NCBI GenBank assembly: GCA_900104375.1
Contig: LT629302.1
Location: 248,001 to 312,000 of the forward strand
Direction of reading: 5' to 3'
Source of the DNA: Flavobacteriaceae bacterium MAR_2010_188
Lineage (GTDB): Bacteria; Bacteroidota; Bacteroidia; Flavobacteriales; Flavobacteriaceae
DNA: 64,000 nt
Position 1 is the first letter of the stretch. Each line of letters opens with the position of its first letter. Both the position numbers and the translations under genes were made by a program. This document shows, in pieces, positions 36,515-45,174 of the stretch. Under the pieces are notes generated by a model, which saw only the letters and a program-made list of their open reading frames with translations, was not told where the DNA came from and ran no database searches.

Positions 36515-38320
36515 TTAGAAACAATATTTATTTTCTGCCTTAACTTTCTCGGCAATTGTATTTCTTAATTCAACAACGTTGGGGTAGTTGTTATATTTTG
36601 TGAATCGTTTTAGTCCCATTAACATCATTTTTTGTTCGTCACCTTCTGCAAAGGAAATGATTCCTTCTTTACCATTTTTGTTTACCAACTCTACGGCATT
36701 GTAAAGATATAGTTTTGCCATTGCAATCTGGGCTTCTTGCGCATCTTCACCAAATCTTCCGACATTTTTTTCAGTTCTTAATAGAGCAGATTCTGCCATA
36801 TATATTTCAATCAACATATTAGAGGCGGCTAAAAGTATTTGTTGATGTTCATCTAGTTCTGTTCCGAACTTTTCAACCGCGGCACCAGCGACCATTAAAA
36901 AAACTTTTTTCAACTTGGCCAACACTTCCTTTTCTTCGGCAAACAATTCAGAATAATCTGGAATATCGAAAGATGGAATTCCCATTAATTCTTCTTTCAC
37001 CGCCATTGCGGGATTCAACAAATCAACATGACCTTTCATTGCTTTCTTTACCAACATACCTACGCAGAGCATTCTATTTATTTCGTTGGTACCTTCATAG
37101 ATTCTTGCGATTCGAGCATCTCTCCAAGCTGCTTCCATTGGAGTATCTTTACTGAAACCCATACCACCAAAAATTTGAATGCCCTCATCGGCACAATTTT
37201 GAATATCTTCTGAACAGGCAACTTTTAAGATTGAACATTCAATGGCGTACTCCTCAACGCCTTTCAATTCTGCATCTTGATGCGAATTTCCACTTTCTAC
37301 TCTAGCTTCTATCCTATCTTCGATATTTTTTGCTGCCCTATAACAAGCGGCCTCACCAGCATAAGCGCTGGTTGCCATTTCTGCAATTTTAGCTTTTATG
37401 GCACCAAAGTCTGCAATAGCCGTATTGAATTGTTTTCTTTCCTTTGCATATTGAACGGCAGTAGTTAAAACTCTTCTCTGTGAATCTAAACTAGCGGCTC
37501 CTAATTTGATCCTACCAATATTAAGGGCGTTCATTGCAATTTTAAATCCGTTACCTCTTTCTGAAAGCATATTCTCTACAGGAACAACGCAATCATTAAA
37601 GAATACTTGTCTGGTCGAAGAAGCATGGATGCCCAATTTCTTTTCCTCTTCTCCAAGTGTAATTCCATTCTCAGGATTATTTTCCACTATAAAGCCGGTA
37701 ATATTTTTGTCATCTTCAATTCTTGCAAAAACAATAAAGATGTTACAGAACCCAGCGTTGGAAATCCACATCTTCTGACCGTTAATTTTATAAGATTTTC
37801 CGTCCTCAGAAAGGGTGGCGGAAGTTTTACCAGAATTGGCATCACTACCAGCTCCGGGTTCGGTTAGGCAATAAGCCCCGAACCATTCGCCTGTTGCAAG
37901 CCTAGGCACATATTTTTTCTTTTGTTCTTCGTTTCCGTATAACGTAATCGGCATGGTCCCGATACCAGTATGCGCACCAAACGCTGTACTAAATGACCCA
38001 GTTCCGCTGGATATATAGTCACACACAAGCATGGTTGAGACAAAGCCCATTCCTAGGCCGTCATATTCCTCGGGCACGGCAACACCCAAAAACCCAAGTT
38101 CCCCAGCTTTACGCATAGTTGATTCGGTAAAGGCATAATCCTTATTTTCGAAACGTTCCCGGTGGGCGATGATTTCGCGGTCGTTGAATTCCATCACCGC
38201 TTCTTTCATCATTGTCTGTTCTTCAGAAAAATCTTCTGGTGTAAAGACATCTTCGCATTTTGTCTCTTTTACGATAAATTGTCCTCCTCGGAGTAGTTCG
38301 GTTTTTTGTAGTGTTTCCAT
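36515..38320 (-). CDS. Acyl-CoA dehydrogenase
   Basis: A 601-residue FAD enzyme catalysing the first step of beta-oxidation. The standard ACAD fold is present: GFLGVAVPEEYDGLGMGFVS, YCLTEPGAGSDANSG (FAD loop), KMWISNAGFCN, ERKQFNTAIADFGAIKAKIA, GGMGFSKDTPMEAAWRDARI and YEGTNEINRM (the Glu of YEG is the usual catalytic-base position). A ~180-residue C-terminal extension (450-601) resembles long- or very-long-chain ACADs. It is the last gene of the marR-headed operon, and an array-bracketed S23 gene (38368-38733) separates it from the thiolase gene. Confidence 0.95.
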   Translation of the reverse strand: METLQKTELLRGGQFIVKETKCEDVFTPEDFSEEQTMMKEAVMEFNDREIIAHRERFENKDYAFTESTMRKAGELGFLGVAVPEEYDGLGMGFVSTMLVCDYISSGTGSFSTAFGAHTGIGTMPITLYGNEEQKKKYVPRLATGEWFGAYCLTEPGAGSDANSGKTSATLSEDGKSYKINGQKMWISNAGFCNIFIVFARIEDDKNITGFIVENNPENGITLGEEEKKLGIHASSTRQVFFNDCVVPVENMLSERGNGFKIAMNALNIGRIKLGAASLDSQRRVLTTAVQYAKERKQFNTAIADFGAIKAKIAEMATSAYAGEAACYRAAKNIEDRIEARVESGNSHQDAELKGVEEYAIECSILKVACSEDIQNCADEGIQIFGGMGFSKDTPMEAAWRDARIARIYEGTNEINRMLCVGMLVKKAMKGHVDLLNPAMAVKEELMGIPSFDIPDYSELFAEEKEVLAKLKKVFLMVAGAAVEKFGTELDEHQQILLAASNMLIEIYMAESALLRTEKNVGRFGEDAQEAQIAMAKLYLYNAVELVNKNGKEGIISFAEGDEQKMMLMGLKRFTKYNNYPNVVELRNTIAEKVKAENKYCF

Positions 38321-38336
38321 AGTTTAATTGTCAATT

Positions 38337-38371
38337 GAAAAAAGAATAGAGAGAAGAGAAAATAGACTTAT
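38337..38371 (+). repeat. Heptamer array, left side of element E1
   Basis: On the + strand G recurs every 7 bases (38337, 38344, 38351, 38358, 38365): GAAAAAA, GAATAGA, GAGAAGA, GAAAATA, GACTTAT. The last unit overlaps the stop codon of the S23 gene. Confidence 0.85.
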
Positions 38372-38733
38372 ATAAGAAGTCCATTTTGAAAACCCATTCT
38401 CATTCTTTGAAATTCTGAAATTTTGTTTTCTAAATTAGTTAGCGTTTCAATATTTATATAACCGCGATGTTTTGCAACTAGAAGTTGTGTGCCCAATTCG
38501 AAAGAAGAACCAAGTGAAATATCCAAATAGTTATTAAATCCCTTTTCACTCTTGGCAGAGCCTTCAGCGATGTTACTCGGAATCGATACGGAACATCTAC
38601 TCATTTGTGATGATAAATTATACTGCTCATATCTCGGGAAATTTATTAGCATGTCCGATATATCGTTGGCAATCTCCAAACCCAACTGCCATATTTTTAA
38701 ATTTTTATAATTATGACGCTTTCGCTCGGCCAT
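38368..38733 (-). CDS. Four-helix-bundle protein, S23/IVS family (copy 1)
   Basis: A 121-residue protein of the family first known from 23S rRNA intervening sequences (S23; PF05635 type). Visible signatures are YKNLKIWQLGLEIANDISDM in helix 1, CSVSIPSNIAEGSAKSEKG and the long amphipathic helices that follow. Relatives include Avd, the helper protein of diversity-generating retroelements, which forms a basic pentamer binding nucleic acid and the reverse transcriptase; no reverse transcriptase is seen here. The gene splits a beta-oxidation operon and is bracketed by inverted heptamer arrays. Its biological role is unknown. Confidence 0.92.
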   Translation of the reverse strand: MAERKRHNYKNLKIWQLGLEIANDISDMLINFPRYEQYNLSSQMSRCSVSIPSNIAEGSAKSEKGFNNYLDISLGSSFELGTQLLVAKHRGYINIETLTNLENKISEFQRMRMGFQNGLLI

Positions 38734-38737
38734 AAAC

Positions 38738-38779
38738 TCTTTGTTCTTTAATCTTTTATCTTTATTCTCTCTTCCTAAT
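38738..38779 (-). repeat. Heptamer array, right side of element E1
   Basis: On the minus strand the units are ATTAGGA, AGAGAGA, ATAAAGA, TAAAAGA, TTAAAGA and ACAAAGA (+ strand C at 38739, then every 7 bases to 38774). The first unit includes the TAG stop codon of the thiolase gene. The last unit ends 4 bases before the S23 ATG, so the array is the S23 leader. Confidence 0.85.
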
Positions 38780-39965
38780 TAAGGAATTCAAAAATGCCGC
38801 AAGCTCCTTGTCCTGTACCAACGCACATCGTTACTGCTCCATATTTATTCTTCATATCACGCTTACGCATTTCATCAAATAGTTGAACTGAAAGTTTAGA
38901 ACCGGTACATCCTAATGGATGACCTAAAGCGATGGCTCCACCATTGACGTTTACAATGTTTGGGTCTAATCCAAGTTCTCTAATCACTGCCAAAGATTGT
39001 GAAGCAAAAGCTTCATTCAATTCTATTAACGCTAAATCAGATTGTTTTAAACCAGCTTGCTTTAATGCTTTTGGAATTGCTTTTATGGGTCCGATACCCA
39101 TTAATCTAGGTTCTACGCCTGCAGCGGCATAATTGACTAATCGCGCAATGGGTTCTAGATTTAATTCTTTGACCATTTCTTCACTCATAATCATCACGAA
39201 CGCGGCGCCGTCACTCATTTGGGATGAATTACCCGCAGTTACCGACCCGTTTGCTGCAAAAACAGGACGTAATTTCGCCAATGCTTCTAAATTGGTCCCT
39301 TTTCTTGGACCTTCGTCTTTAGTAACGGTATACGATTTATTTGCTTTTTTGCCGTTTTCATCTATATAAGTTTCGTCAATCGTTATAGGAACAATCTGAT
39401 CTTGAAAACGATTTTCTTCTTGTGCCTTCAACGCTTTCATATGAGAATTGTAGGCAAACTCATCTTGGTCTTCACGAGATACTTTGTACTTCTCCGCAAC
39501 TGCTTCTGCTGTAAGACCCATTCCCCAGTAATAATCTTCATTTCCTTCTTTCGCTACCGCATAATCGGGGGTTGGCTTAAAGCCACCCATCGGGATAAAA
39601 CTCATGCTTTCAGCACCACCTGCAATAATGCAATCTGCCATTCCACTCTGAATTTTAGCTGTTGCAATCCCAATTGTTTCGATTCCTGAAGCACAATATC
39701 TGTTGACTGTAACACCAGGAACATCTTCAATTTTAAGACCCATTAAAGAAATGAGACGGCCCATGTTAAGACCTTGTTCGGCCTCTGGCATAGCGTTACC
39801 AACGATGACATCATCAATTCTCTTTTTATCGAACTGAGGTAACTCATTCATAATATATTGAATGGTCTCTGCCGCAAGCTCATCTGGTCTTTTAAACCTA
39901 AATACGCCTCGAGGCGCTTTTCCTACTGCTGTTCTGTATGCTTTTACTATGTATGCTTGTTTCAT
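38775..39965 (-). CDS. Acetyl-CoA C-acyltransferase (thiolase)
   Basis: A 396-residue thiolase performing the last beta-oxidation step. The nucleophilic Cys lies in GVTVNRYCASGIETIG (about residue 90). The His of GGAIALGHPLGCTGS and the second Cys of TMCVGTGQGACGIFEF complete the active site. AYRTAVGKAPRG and LNEAFASQSLAV are further family motifs. Length fits the family. It is in one operon with the hydroxyacyl-CoA dehydrogenase/hydratase upstream and the acyl-CoA dehydrogenase downstream, with one S23 element on each side. Confidence 0.96.
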   Translation of the reverse strand: MKQAYIVKAYRTAVGKAPRGVFRFKRPDELAAETIQYIMNELPQFDKKRIDDVIVGNAMPEAEQGLNMGRLISLMGLKIEDVPGVTVNRYCASGIETIGIATAKIQSGMADCIIAGGAESMSFIPMGGFKPTPDYAVAKEGNEDYYWGMGLTAEAVAEKYKVSREDQDEFAYNSHMKALKAQEENRFQDQIVPITIDETYIDENGKKANKSYTVTKDEGPRKGTNLEALAKLRPVFAANGSVTAGNSSQMSDGAAFVMIMSEEMVKELNLEPIARLVNYAAAGVEPRLMGIGPIKAIPKALKQAGLKQSDLALIELNEAFASQSLAVIRELGLDPNIVNVNGGAIALGHPLGCTGSKLSVQLFDEMRKRDMKNKYGAVTMCVGTGQGACGIFEFLN

Positions 39966-39970
39966 TTTTT

Positions 39971-40008
39971 GAATATTGTATTAAGTATATAGTACAAAGT
40001 ATTAAGAC
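39971..40008 (+). repeat. Heptamer array, left side of element E2
   Basis: On the + strand G recurs at 39971, 39978, 39985, 39992, 39999 and 40006: GAATATT, GTATTAA, GTATATA, GTACAAA, GTATTAA. It runs into the stop codon of the second S23 gene. Confidence 0.85.
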
Positions 40009-40358
40009 TTTATAATTGAGTTTTGCAGTGCGTAGTTCATCTTACAAACTTCTTGAATGTTATCTGCGATTTCTTTTATTTCTTCGCTATTTACCATCTT
40101 TAATCTTTCAGATAAATACAGTTGGGTTAGCAATTCATAGGCAGATCCATTAGCAATACCTAGAAAATGTTTAAACTCTCCCTTAGAATTTCTTCCCGCA
40201 CCTTCTGCAATGTTTGACGGGATAGATACTGCGCTTCTTCTTATTTGATTAGTAAGATTAAACTTCTCCTCATTTGGAAATTTTGAAGTTATTCTATAAC
40301 ACTGTTCTGTTATATCCAAGGCTTTCTGCCAAATTTTCAATTCCTCAAAGCGATGCAT
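40002..40358 (-). CDS. Four-helix-bundle protein, S23/IVS family (copy 2)
   Basis: A 118-residue homologue of copy 1 with the same core (FEELKIWQKALDITEQCYRI, RRSAVSIPSNIAEGAGRNSK, FLGIANGSAYELLTQLYLSE). The two copies are clearly diverged, especially in the C-terminal helix, so they are not a recent duplication. It is the second S23 gene interrupting the same operon 1.3 kb away. Inverted heptamer arrays flank it on both sides. The ATG at 40358 follows the array by a short A-rich leader. Confidence 0.92.
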   Translation of the reverse strand: MHRFEELKIWQKALDITEQCYRITSKFPNEEKFNLTNQIRRSAVSIPSNIAEGAGRNSKGEFKHFLGIANGSAYELLTQLYLSERLKMVNSEEIKEIADNIQEVCKMNYALQNSIIKS

Positions 40359-40370
40359 ATTAGTTGTTTT

Positions 40371-40406
40371 CTTAATACTTAATACTAATTACTAAGTACT
40401 AAATTT
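40371..40406 (-). repeat. Heptamer array, right side of element E2
   Basis: On the minus strand: GTACTTA, GTAATTA, GTATTAA, GTATTAA (+ strand C at 40371, 40378, 40385, 40392, 40399). It begins at the stop codon of the FadB-like gene and leads into the S23 start. Confidence 0.85.
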
Positions 40407-42799
40407 TAGTTTCTCAACGGCTTCCCAGTCTTTAACATATGCTGAATTCTTTCTAAAGTTTTTCTCTCTCCGCAAAGGCTTAAAAATGCTTCCCTTTCCA
40501 AATCAAGAAGATATTGTTCGCTCACTTGCTGAGGTTCAGATAAATCGCCGCCAGCCATTACATAGGCTAACTTATTGGCTATTTTTTTATCGTGTTCTGA
40601 AATATAGTGTCCGGCTTCCATAGCGTCAGTTCCAACTAAAAACATTCCCAAGGCTTGTTTTCCAAGTACTTTTACATCGGTTCTTTTTACCGGTTTGGTA
40701 TATCCTTGATCTGCCATAATCCTAGCGTAAGCTTTCGCGGCCGCAAGTTGTCTATCTTTATTTATGATGACTACATCTTTCCCTTTTTGAAGGATACCGA
40801 GATCAAAAGCTTCATAGGCTGAGGTGGCAACTTTAGCCATCCCAATGGTCAAGAAATATTCTTGAAGAACATTTAATTCAACATCATTTTTACTGAAAGT
40901 ATCTGATGCTCGTAAAGTCATTTCCTTGGAGCCACCACCGCCAGGTATAACCCCAACTCCAAATTCTACCAATCCGATGTAAGTTTCGGCTGCGGCAACC
41001 ACCTTATCTGCGTGCATCGAAAGTTCGCACCCACCTCCCAAGGTCATTCCGTGTGGAGCAGACACTGTCGGGATCGAAGAATATCTCATCCTCATCATAG
41101 TGTCTTGGAAATATTTAATCGCCATATTAAGCTCGTCATATTCCTGCTCTACCGCCATCATGAAAATCATCCCGATGTTTGCGCCAACTGAGAAGTTTGC
41201 AGCTTGATTCCCAATTACCAATCCATCGAAATCCTTTTCTGCGATATCAATTGCTTTATTTAGACCATTCAAAACATCTGCGCCAATGGTATTCATTTTA
41301 GATTGAAATTCTGCATTAAGAATTCCGTCTCCTAAATCTTCTACCACCAAATCTTTGTTCTTAAAGACTTCACTGGTCTTTCTGATATTATCCAAGATGA
41401 TAAATGCATCCTGTCCTGGAATCTTTTCAACTGATTTTTTATCGATATCATAGGCGTAGTTGGCTCCATCTTTTACTTGATAAAAAGATTTTTGCCCAGA
41501 TGATAACATATCATCTACCCAGCTACCATAATCTAATCCTTCAGCTTTTATAAGTTCGATACCTTTTTGAACGCCGACTGCATCCCAAATCTGGAATGGT
41601 CCATGTTCCCAGCCAAAACCGGCTTTCATGGCATCATCAATCTTGTAAAGTTGATCCGTAATTTCTGGGATTCGGTTTGAAACATAGGCGAATAAAGCAC
41701 CTAAATTTTTCCGGTAGAATTCCCCCGCCTTATCTTTTCCTTCAACTAAAACAGGCCATCTATCGACTACTTTATCGATTCCTTTAGTCTGCTCGAATGT
41801 TGAAAACTTAGCGGATTTCTTATCTCGATAATCCATGGTATTTAAATCGAGAGTTCTAATATCCTTGCCTTCTTTTTTATAAAAACCTTGACCAGACTTA
41901 CTTCCCAACCACTGTTTCTCCATCATAGAGCTTACAAAATCTGGAAGTTTAAATAGTCCATGGCGTTCGTCGTCCTTTCTGTTGTCGGAAATACCGTTGG
42001 CAACGTGAACTAGAGTGTCTAGCCCAACCACATCTACCGTTCTAAAGGTGGCAGATTTAGGTCGTCCGATAACCGGACCAGTAAGTTTATCTATTTCTTC
42101 AACGGTTAAGTCCATATCCTTAACCATCTGAAACAAGCTCATAATGCTAAAGATTCCGATTCTATTACCGATAAATGCTGGTGTATCTTTTGCAACAACC
42201 GACGTCTTCCCCAAGAATTTTTCACCGTAAATCGTTAGAAAGTCCAAGACTTCTTCCGAAGTTTTTGGACCTGGTATAATTTCGAATAACTTTAAATAAC
42301 GGGCAGGATTAAAAAAGTGGGTTCCGCAGAAATGATTCTGAAAATCTTCACTTCTGCCTTCGCTCATCAAATGTATCGGGATGCCCGAAGTATTAGTCGT
42401 GATAAGTGTTCCTGTAGTTCTATGTTTTTCAAGATTGTCAAAAACCTTGTTCTTAATATCCAAACGTTCTACTACAACCTCAATAATCCAGTCTACATCG
42501 GCAACTTTAGAAATATCGTCTTCCATATTTCCGGTCTTAATGCGATCCGCAAAACGCTGAACATATATAGGAGAAGGTTTTGACTTTAGAGCCGCCTCAA
42601 GAGAGCTGTTAACGAGCCTGTTTCGTACTACTTTATCTTCTAGGGTCAGACCTTTGGCTTTTTCTGCGTCGGTCAGTTCTCTGGGGACGATATCAAGAAG
42701 CAGAACTTCGACACCAATATTGGCAAAATGACAAGCTATACCGCTTCCCATAATACCTGATCCGATGACCGCAACTTTATTGATTCTTCGTTTGCTCAT
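40406..42799 (-). CDS. 3-hydroxyacyl-CoA dehydrogenase/enoyl-CoA hydratase fusion
   Basis: A 797-residue bifunctional beta-oxidation enzyme. The N-terminal half is the NAD-binding dehydrogenase (VAVIGSGIMGSGIACHFANI, then HFFNPARYLKLFEIIPG and DTPAFIGNRIGIFSI). The C-terminal ~300 residues hold a crotonase fold (GLVIGNQAANFSVGANIGMI and APHGMTLGGGCELSMHADKV with the oxyanion Gly region). The domain order is the reverse of E. coli FadB and matches B. subtilis FadN-type proteins. It begins 2 bases after the marR gene, so both are cotranscribed. Confidence 0.95.
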   Translation of the reverse strand: MSKRRINKVAVIGSGIMGSGIACHFANIGVEVLLLDIVPRELTDAEKAKGLTLEDKVVRNRLVNSSLEAALKSKPSPIYVQRFADRIKTGNMEDDISKVADVDWIIEVVVERLDIKNKVFDNLEKHRTTGTLITTNTSGIPIHLMSEGRSEDFQNHFCGTHFFNPARYLKLFEIIPGPKTSEEVLDFLTIYGEKFLGKTSVVAKDTPAFIGNRIGIFSIMSLFQMVKDMDLTVEEIDKLTGPVIGRPKSATFRTVDVVGLDTLVHVANGISDNRKDDERHGLFKLPDFVSSMMEKQWLGSKSGQGFYKKEGKDIRTLDLNTMDYRDKKSAKFSTFEQTKGIDKVVDRWPVLVEGKDKAGEFYRKNLGALFAYVSNRIPEITDQLYKIDDAMKAGFGWEHGPFQIWDAVGVQKGIELIKAEGLDYGSWVDDMLSSGQKSFYQVKDGANYAYDIDKKSVEKIPGQDAFIILDNIRKTSEVFKNKDLVVEDLGDGILNAEFQSKMNTIGADVLNGLNKAIDIAEKDFDGLVIGNQAANFSVGANIGMIFMMAVEQEYDELNMAIKYFQDTMMRMRYSSIPTVSAPHGMTLGGGCELSMHADKVVAAAETYIGLVEFGVGVIPGGGGSKEMTLRASDTFSKNDVELNVLQEYFLTIGMAKVATSAYEAFDLGILQKGKDVVIINKDRQLAAAKAYARIMADQGYTKPVKRTDVKVLGKQALGMFLVGTDAMEAGHYISEHDKKIANKLAYVMAGGDLSEPQQVSEQYLLDLEREAFLSLCGERKTLERIQHMLKTGKPLRN

Positions 42800-42801
42800 A
42801 A

Positions 42802-43257
42802 TTATTTAAGGGTAGTTTCTTTTTGATTATAGATTTGCTTGTTAGAAATCATATTATTGATCAACTCTGCAACTTCATAAAAACTGTCTAATTTTTCCTT
42901 GGAAATTTTAGCTTTTATGGCATCATTAAACGTCAATACTTTTTCTCTTGAATAAGCTCTTTTCTCTCTTCCAAACTCGGTTAGGTGAATTATGACACCA
43001 CGACCATCTTCAGGATTTGGCCTTCTTTCTATAAGACCTTTTTCTTGCATGGTCTTTAAAGTTCTAGAAAGGCTGGTAGCTTCCATTCCCATTTTTGGTC
43101 CTAGTGAAGTAGAAGCTGTTCCGTTTTCTGGGTCTATACTTAAAAGAGCGAAACCTGTAGCCATAGTAGTTTCAAATTGAGCTGCCTCTTCATTATACAT
43201 TTTATTAACCGCGAGCCAAGTGGTTCTCAGCACATAGTCGATGGTTTTGTCTTTCAT
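42802..43257 (-). CDS. MarR-family regulator of the beta-oxidation operon
   Basis: A 151-residue winged-helix regulator: FALLSIDPENGTASTSLGPK, MGMEATSLSRTLKTMQEKGL as the recognition helix, and IERRPNPEDGRGVIIHLTEF as the wing. It is the first gene of the operon, 2 bases ahead of the FadB-like gene. A 26-bp perfect palindrome lies at its promoter. By analogy with fatty-acid-responsive MarR/TetR regulators it probably represses the operon until an acyl-CoA binds; the ligand is an inference. Confidence 0.92.
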   Translation of the reverse strand: MKDKTIDYVLRTTWLAVNKMYNEEAAQFETTMATGFALLSIDPENGTASTSLGPKMGMEATSLSRTLKTMQEKGLIERRPNPEDGRGVIIHLTEFGREKRAYSREKVLTFNDAIKAKISKEKLDSFYEVAELINNMISNKQIYNQKETTLK

Positions 43258-43276
43258 CTAATGATTTTGGAATACT

Positions 43277-43314
43277 CAAATATAACAAAATTTATTATGC
43301 ATGCATAATAAATT
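43277..43314 (-). promoter_or_regulatory. marR promoter -7 box with 26-bp palindromic operator
   Basis: On the minus strand TATATTTG (43277-43284) matches TAnnTTTG exactly. Four bases upstream, 43289-43314 is a perfect 26-bp palindrome with half-site AATTTATTATGCA. Its position between the -33 and -7 regions would let a bound MarR dimer exclude RNA polymerase. Confidence 0.75.
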
Positions 43315-43378
43315 CAAAAAAAATTGAGGCATTATTAAGGGTAGGTGAATATATCATTTTAAATAAATCTCGAATGTA

Positions 43379-45148
43379 CTATCGATAGATTTTATCGTAA
43401 AGATCTTTGTAGATTTCCCTAATAGTATCGCGTTTCATTTTCATGGTGGGAGTTAGTTGTCCACCTTCTACCGTCCAAACGTCTTTGGTAAGTTCAAAAC
43501 GTTTAATCTGTTCCCATTTTCCGAAGTGCTCGTTGCATTCATCGATTTCTTTCTGAATCCGAACAATGACTTCTTCTGATTTTACAATCGCCGATTCTGA
43601 TTTTTTTATGTCCAACTTCTTTCTGTCGATCCATTCTTTAATAAACTCAAAGTTAGGTTGAATGATTGCCGCAGGCATTTTTTCGCCTTCACCAACAACC
43701 ATAACTTGTTCGATAAATCTAGACCGTTTTAAATCGTTTTCCAACAAAGCCGGAATCACATATTTACCACCCGAAGTCTTGAACATTTCCTTTTTACGGC
43801 CGGTAATCTTTAAAAAACCGTCTGGATCAACTTCACCCTTATCGCCGGTATGAAAGTAATTTCCAGTCATCACTTCTTCAGTTTTCTTGGGTTCGTTATA
43901 GTAACCGAGCATAACGTTTGGTCCTTTTATAAGTATTTCGCCATCATCCGCGATTTTTACTTCAACATTATCAATTGGTTTACCAACGGTACCAACCTTA
44001 AACATTTTCTCTTTATACTGCCCAACACTTACTACAGGAGAAGTTTCAGTAAGTCCGTAACCTTCCATAACCTGCATTCCGGCCGCACAAAATATTCTGG
44101 TTAATCTCGGTTGCAATGGTGCGCTCCCAGAAACCATAGTATGCAATTCACCACCAAGTGCAGCTCGCCATTTGCTAAAGACTAATTTGTTAGCAATCTT
44201 TAGTTGACTTTCGTACCAAAAACCATTTTTACCGTAAGGTTCCCATTTTTCACCTAAATCTAGCGCCCAGAAAAACATTTTCTTTTTTGCGCCACTTAAA
44301 GCCGAACCTTTGGCATAAATTTTATCATATACCTTTTCTAAAAGTCGAGGGACCACGCTCATTAGATTGGGTTTGATTTCTTGTGCGTTTTCTGCTATCT
44401 TATCGATGCCTTCAGCATAATAGATAGAGGTGCCAGCATACTGATATATATAAATAAGAACTCGTTCGAAAATATGGCAAATTGGTAGGAAGCTTAGTAT
44501 ACGGGTCCCTTCTCCACTTACTGGTAGACGTTTGGCCGAATCGATTGCGTTGGAAGCTATATTTTTGTGTGAAAGCATGACGCCTTTTGGCTTTCCGGTT
44601 GTACCAGAAGTATAGATAATAGTGGCTAGGTCGTTTACCTTAACCTCCTTTTTTCTTGACTCAACTTCAGCTTGATTATCTTCATCCTTACCTAAACGAA
44701 ACAATTCTGAATAATGGGGACAGCTTTTAATCTCATCGAACGAATAAATACCTTTTAAAGAGGTGTTTCCCTTTACCGCATTAACCTTGGCTAAAACTTC
44801 TTCATCCGAGACAAAGCAATAAGTTGAGCCAGAGTGGTTAAGGACGTATTCATAATCTTCAGCAGAAATGGTCGGATAAATTGGTACGTTTTGGGCACCA
44901 ATCTGCAGGACGCCAATATCCATGATATTCCATTCTGTTCGATTGGTAGAAGAAATAATGGCAATCTTATCATCTTTCTTTACGCCAAGCTTAAGCAGGG
45001 CCCGACTTACGGCATTTGCTTTATCTATATATTCCTGAGTAGATGTAGGTTTCCATTCCCCATTGTATTTTGTATTTAATGCATTCGAAAGATTATGATG
45101 TTCTAATTGGTAATAAGGAAAGTCGAACAATCGGGAAGGTTTCTTCAT
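43379..45148 (-). CDS. Long-chain acyl-CoA synthetase
   Basis: A 589-residue AMP-forming ligase that activates fatty acids to acyl-CoA. Motifs: IIYTSGTTGKPKGVMLSHKN (P-loop), MEGYGLTETSPVVS, YFHTGDKGEVDPDGFLKITG and the catalytic Lys region near the C-terminus. The start at 45148 (MKKPSRLFDFPYYQLEHHNL) is preferred; the longer frame to 45202 adds a hydrophobic stub not typical of the family. An inverted repeat GCATGG-N7-CCATGC lies just upstream. It is separated from marR by 121 bases, so it is probably a separate transcript that feeds substrate to the adjacent beta-oxidation operon. Confidence 0.94.
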   Translation of the reverse strand: MKKPSRLFDFPYYQLEHHNLSNALNTKYNGEWKPTSTQEYIDKANAVSRALLKLGVKKDDKIAIISSTNRTEWNIMDIGVLQIGAQNVPIYPTISAEDYEYVLNHSGSTYCFVSDEEVLAKVNAVKGNTSLKGIYSFDEIKSCPHYSELFRLGKDEDNQAEVESRKKEVKVNDLATIIYTSGTTGKPKGVMLSHKNIASNAIDSAKRLPVSGEGTRILSFLPICHIFERVLIYIYQYAGTSIYYAEGIDKIAENAQEIKPNLMSVVPRLLEKVYDKIYAKGSALSGAKKKMFFWALDLGEKWEPYGKNGFWYESQLKIANKLVFSKWRAALGGELHTMVSGSAPLQPRLTRIFCAAGMQVMEGYGLTETSPVVSVGQYKEKMFKVGTVGKPIDNVEVKIADDGEILIKGPNVMLGYYNEPKKTEEVMTGNYFHTGDKGEVDPDGFLKITGRKKEMFKTSGGKYVIPALLENDLKRSRFIEQVMVVGEGEKMPAAIIQPNFEFIKEWIDRKKLDIKKSESAIVKSEEVIVRIQKEIDECNEHFGKWEQIKRFELTKDVWTVEGGQLTPTMKMKRDTIREIYKDLYDKIYR

Positions 45149-45155
45149 AAGAATC

Positions 45156-45174
45156 GCATGGTTTGAGTCCATGC
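45156..45174. promoter_or_regulatory. Inverted repeat in the acyl-CoA synthetase leader
   Basis: GCATGG-N7-CCATGC, 8 bases upstream of the ATG at 45148. It differs from the marR palindrome, so it points to another regulator or to a leader hairpin. Confidence 0.4.

Larger units (their letters stand above)
38337..38779 (-). mobile_element. Candidate IVS-like element E1 (arrays plus S23 gene)
   Basis: About 443 bp: left array, four-helix-bundle gene, right array in inverted orientation. Both arrays use the same A-rich GA unit. It sits between the thiolase and acyl-CoA dehydrogenase genes of one operon. Mobility is inferred from position and structure; no target-site duplication was identified. 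Confidence 0.4.
39971..40406 (-). mobile_element. Candidate IVS-like element E2 (arrays plus S23 gene)
   Basis: About 436 bp, nearly the same size as E1 and with the same layout. Both of its arrays use GTATTAA-type units, unlike the A-rich units of E1. It lies between the 3-hydroxyacyl-CoA dehydrogenase/enoyl-CoA hydratase and thiolase genes. Confidence 0.4.

Noticed and set aside
38368-40358. Diversity-generating retroelement (Avd-like proteins present)
   Set aside because: No reverse transcriptase, template repeat or variable repeat is visible near either four-helix-bundle gene.
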